A stretch of 64,000 nt of DNA, from contig NZ_LQIT01000056.1 of assembly GCF_001499965.1 (NCBI RefSeq), forward strand, positions 62,001 to 126,000. Reading direction: 5' to 3'. The translations under genes were made by a program, and so were the position numbers. This document shows positions 62,024 to 64,000 of the stretch, in pieces (the first letter of the stretch is position 1; every line of letters begins with the position of its first letter). The notes beneath the pieces are model-generated. The model made no database searches. It was not told the DNA's origin and saw only the letters and a program-made list of their open reading frames with translations. Source of the DNA: Mycobacterium sp. GA-2829 (GTDB lineage Bacteria > Actinomycetota > Actinomycetes > Mycobacteriales > Mycobacteriaceae).

Positions 62024-63532
62024 TTACTCCTCGGTCGGGCGCAGCACCGCGAGCACGGTCAAGATCATGATCTTGAAGTCCAGCAGGAGGGTCCAGTTCT
62101 CGATGTAGTAGTTGTCGAATTCCGCACGGTCGGCGATCGAGGTCTGCCCCCGCAGACCGTGCACCTGCGCCCACCCGGTGATACCGGCCTTGACCCGGTG
62201 CCGATCGCCGTAGCGCCGCACGTGCATCTCGAAGAGTTCGACGAATTCCGGGCGCTCGGGCCGCGGACCCACGAGCGTCATATCGCCCTTGAGCACGTTG
62301 AGCAACTGAGGTAGTTCGTCCAGCGACGTCTTGCGCATGATCTTGCCGATCTTGGTGCGCCTGTCGTCACCCTCGACACCGCCTGGCGCCGCTCCATCCT
62401 TCAACTCGAATGCCGCGTCGGCCGGCGCGGCGGGCCGCATACTGCGGAACTTCAGGCAGTCGAACACCTTGCCGTCGCGCCCGACCCTCGGCTGTCTGAA
62501 GAAGATCGGCCCCGGCGAACTGAGTTTGACCAACAGGGCGAGCGTCAAGAACACCGGCGAGATGATCAGCAGTCCGAGTCCCGCCAGGAAGCGGCCCAGC
62601 GCGTGTTTGACCGCGAACTGCCAGCCCTTCGGATCGGTGGGGTCGAGCACCATCAGCGGTACGCCACCCAGGTGCTCGATGCGGGTGTGGGAATTGACGA
62701 CATCCATCATCCGGGGGACCACCCGTACGCGGACGCCGAGGCTCTGCGCCGTTTGCGCACAGCGCGACAATTGTTCGCCGGAGACCGCGGACGGCGCGAC
62801 GATGAGATCCTCTGCGCCGGTGAGGCGGATGGCCACCTCGATGTTGTCGACGGTGCCGAAGTAGGGCACCTCCAGCAGGTCAGCGTCGTTGGGGCGCACC
62901 TCGTCGAGGACGCCGACCGGACGCAGACCGTAGTCGGGCACCTGCGCCATCCGCGTGACGAGCTGGTTGGTGATCGGGCCGCCGCCGACGATCAACGCCG
63001 ATGTGCCGAACCGGTACTTGCGCCGCAGATACCGCTGCGCGATCGATCTCATCAGCCGGACGGCAGGCACGATGACCGCCGCGCACAGCCACACCCGGAT
63101 CATCACGTCGCTGGGGCGCACGTGCGGCACCACCTGCGCCCCGGTCTGCATCGCGGGCACCACCACGGTGATGATCGTGAGGGTCGCGAGCGCGGACACC
63201 GCCACCGCGGTCTCCACCGGTTCGATCTCGTCGAGGAAGCTCCTGTTGAGCTTGCGCTTGTACATCGACCTGGACCAGAGCACGACCAGCAGGATCGGGA
63301 CGAACAGCCACGAGATCGCCAGGATGTGGCGGCTGTCCTCCTGATCGACCCACAGGTGGGCCAGCAGTACCGACCAAGCCGCCGCCCAGACGTCGAGCGC
63401 CACGGTGATCGTGATGTAGCCGGACTCGGCGCGCAGGCGGTCGACCCACCGCGGCGCGAGGCTGACGTCCCGACGAACCGTGGGTGACGCGACGCGTTGC
63501 CGCGCAGCCGTGACCTGGCTACTGGACGTCAC
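62024..63532 (-). CDS. Exopolysaccharide polyprenyl glycosylphosphotransferase
   Basis: A 502-residue membrane enzyme of the WcaJ/WbaP class that transfers a sugar-1-phosphate to polyprenyl phosphate, the first step of a repeat-unit glycan. The N-terminal half has about four membrane helices and a CoA-binding-like Rossmann domain (ALIVGGGPITNQLV). The C-terminal bacterial sugar transferase domain begins near residue 310, with a membrane helix LAGLGLLIISPVFL and the DE-LPQLLNVLKGDMTLVGPRP motif. ATG at 63532. Its presence beside a prenyltransferase supports export of a glycan or glycolipid. Confidence 0.88.
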   Translation of the reverse strand: MTSSSQVTAARQRVASPTVRRDVSLAPRWVDRLRAESGYITITVALDVWAAAWSVLLAHLWVDQEDSRHILAISWLFVPILLVVLWSRSMYKRKLNRSFLDEIEPVETAVAVSALATLTIITVVVPAMQTGAQVVPHVRPSDVMIRVWLCAAVIVPAVRLMRSIAQRYLRRKYRFGTSALIVGGGPITNQLVTRMAQVPDYGLRPVGVLDEVRPNDADLLEVPYFGTVDNIEVAIRLTGAEDLIVAPSAVSGEQLSRCAQTAQSLGVRVRVVPRMMDVVNSHTRIEHLGGVPLMVLDPTDPKGWQFAVKHALGRFLAGLGLLIISPVFLTLALLVKLSSPGPIFFRQPRVGRDGKVFDCLKFRSMRPAAPADAAFELKDGAAPGGVEGDDRRTKIGKIMRKTSLDELPQLLNVLKGDMTLVGPRPERPEFVELFEMHVRRYGDRHRVKAGITGWAQVHGLRGQTSIADRAEFDNYYIENWTLLLDFKIMILTVLAVLRPTEE

Positions 63533-63689
63533 CCTGCATCGCCCCCATGTCTCGTCGCATGCGTCGTTCCCCCGGACGACTTTGAAGACTCAACCATAAT
63601 CGGTTTGCGGGGGCGTCGGGAGCCAATCCGTGAGGAACCTGAGAACACTTTGCCGACCAAAAGGAAAAGAACGTGGTGGACGCCCGGTT

Positions 63690-64000
63690 TCAGGGTCGGT
63701 GACCGCCGGAACCGAAGATCCGCTCGCTGGCGAGTTGGGCGAGATCGCTGAGAATCTGCATGTGCCCGGTACCCCAAAGGCGAGGTTTGTCGTCGAAGAC
63801 GCACAGCGTCCCGATCGCGTGGTCGTCCCTGTCGATCAACGGGATGCCCAGATATGCGACGACGGTGCCGTCCCGCACGGCGGGATGGTTCCGGAAGACG
63901 GGATCGGTTCGGGCGTCCTCGAGCAGTAACGCGGCACCGTTTGCCACCGGGTATTGGCACACCGACCGCTCGAGGGGGGTCTGGCGTTCGTCGCCGTCCA
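63690..64000 (-). CDS. GAF-domain protein (N-terminal part beyond the window)
   Basis: The visible 103 or so residues form the end of a GAF domain with the typical LLLEDARTDPVFRNHPAVRD and VVAYLGIPLIDRDDHAIGTLCVFD segments. The frame stays open to the right edge, so the gene continues past 64000 and the GTG at 63962 is probably not the true start. GAF domains sense small molecules or redox state. Partner domains are not visible. Confidence 0.72.
   Translation of the reverse strand, partial: DGDERQTPLERSVCQYPVANGAALLLEDARTDPVFRNHPAVRDGTVVAYLGIPLIDRDDHAIGTLCVFDDKPRLWGTGHMQILSDLAQLASERIFGSGGHRP

Overview
The window is a GC-rich chromosomal segment from a mycobacterium, most likely a fast-growing Mycolicibacterium-type species. 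Its backbone follows the order known from Mycobacterium tuberculosis: VWA protein, MoxR ATPase and proA, then nadE, proB-obgE-rpmA-rplU, rne, ndk, a DUF4233 protein, folC, valS, an enoyl-reductase-like protein, rpfE, mobA, korB-korA, clpX, clpP2-clpP1, tig, tRNA-Pro and tRNA-Gly. Most backbone genes lie on the minus strand. GTG and TTG starts, 1-4 nt ATGA/GTGA overlaps and several probable leaderless starts fit a mycobacterium. Species was not determined.

Layout. 1-4775: the end of an APC-type permease, then a glycerol-kinase-like FGGY kinase and two FAD oxidoreductases, one with a BFD-type [2Fe-2S] tail, forming a plus-strand catabolic operon. 4858-8447: proA, MoxR ATPase and VWA (CoxE-like) operon. 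8520-10231: ribokinase-like sugar kinase and crotonase. 10299-12924: nadE divergent from a cysteine hydrolase. 12933-16275: a cytosolic 18-cysteine copper-storage-like protein and a two-gene unit encoding a molybdopterin oxidoreductase with all four iron-sulphur cysteines replaced, plus a small helical partner. 16332-18220: a deleted SDR remnant, a sirtuin and a hypothetical gene. 18164-25143: proB, obgE, rpmA, rplU, rne and ndk.

25190-27993 is an apparent insertion in the conserved ndk to valS block: a TetR regulator divergent from a ferritin-like metal-dependent hydrolase and a multi-pass membrane protein. 27920-33698 returns to the backbone. 33709-41164 is a second accessory stretch: an S9 peptidase, an ammonium transporter with a 72-residue membrane partner, a three-gene set resembling the heme-dependent dimethylamine monooxygenase (HODM/Dmm), and a flavin monooxygenase. 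Together the transporter and demethylase suggest use of methylated amines and ammonium as nitrogen sources. 41208-42259 holds two tandem resuscitation-promoting factors, followed by nearly 1 kb without a convincing gene, then mobA and korB-korA.

47150-50979 holds a small hypothetical, a Rieske oxygenase with a dihydrodipicolinate-reductase-like partner, a divergent TetR with an operator dyad between the two start codons, and fdhD. 51046-55682 is clpX, clpP2-clpP1 (with a candidate ClgR site upstream), tig and two tRNAs. 55756-63532 is a cell-envelope region: a GjpA-like secreted protein and a secreted beta-helix protein, both with acidic low-complexity stretches, then a flavoprotein, a divergent cis-prenyltransferase and a polyprenyl glycosylphosphotransferase, which together suggest an exported polysaccharide or glycoconjugate. 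The window ends inside a GAF-domain gene.

Several convergent gene pairs are separated by long, nearly perfect inverted repeats. Two of these, at 10238-10294 and 50981-51039, share a related arm sequence and look like members of a dispersed terminator-like palindrome family.
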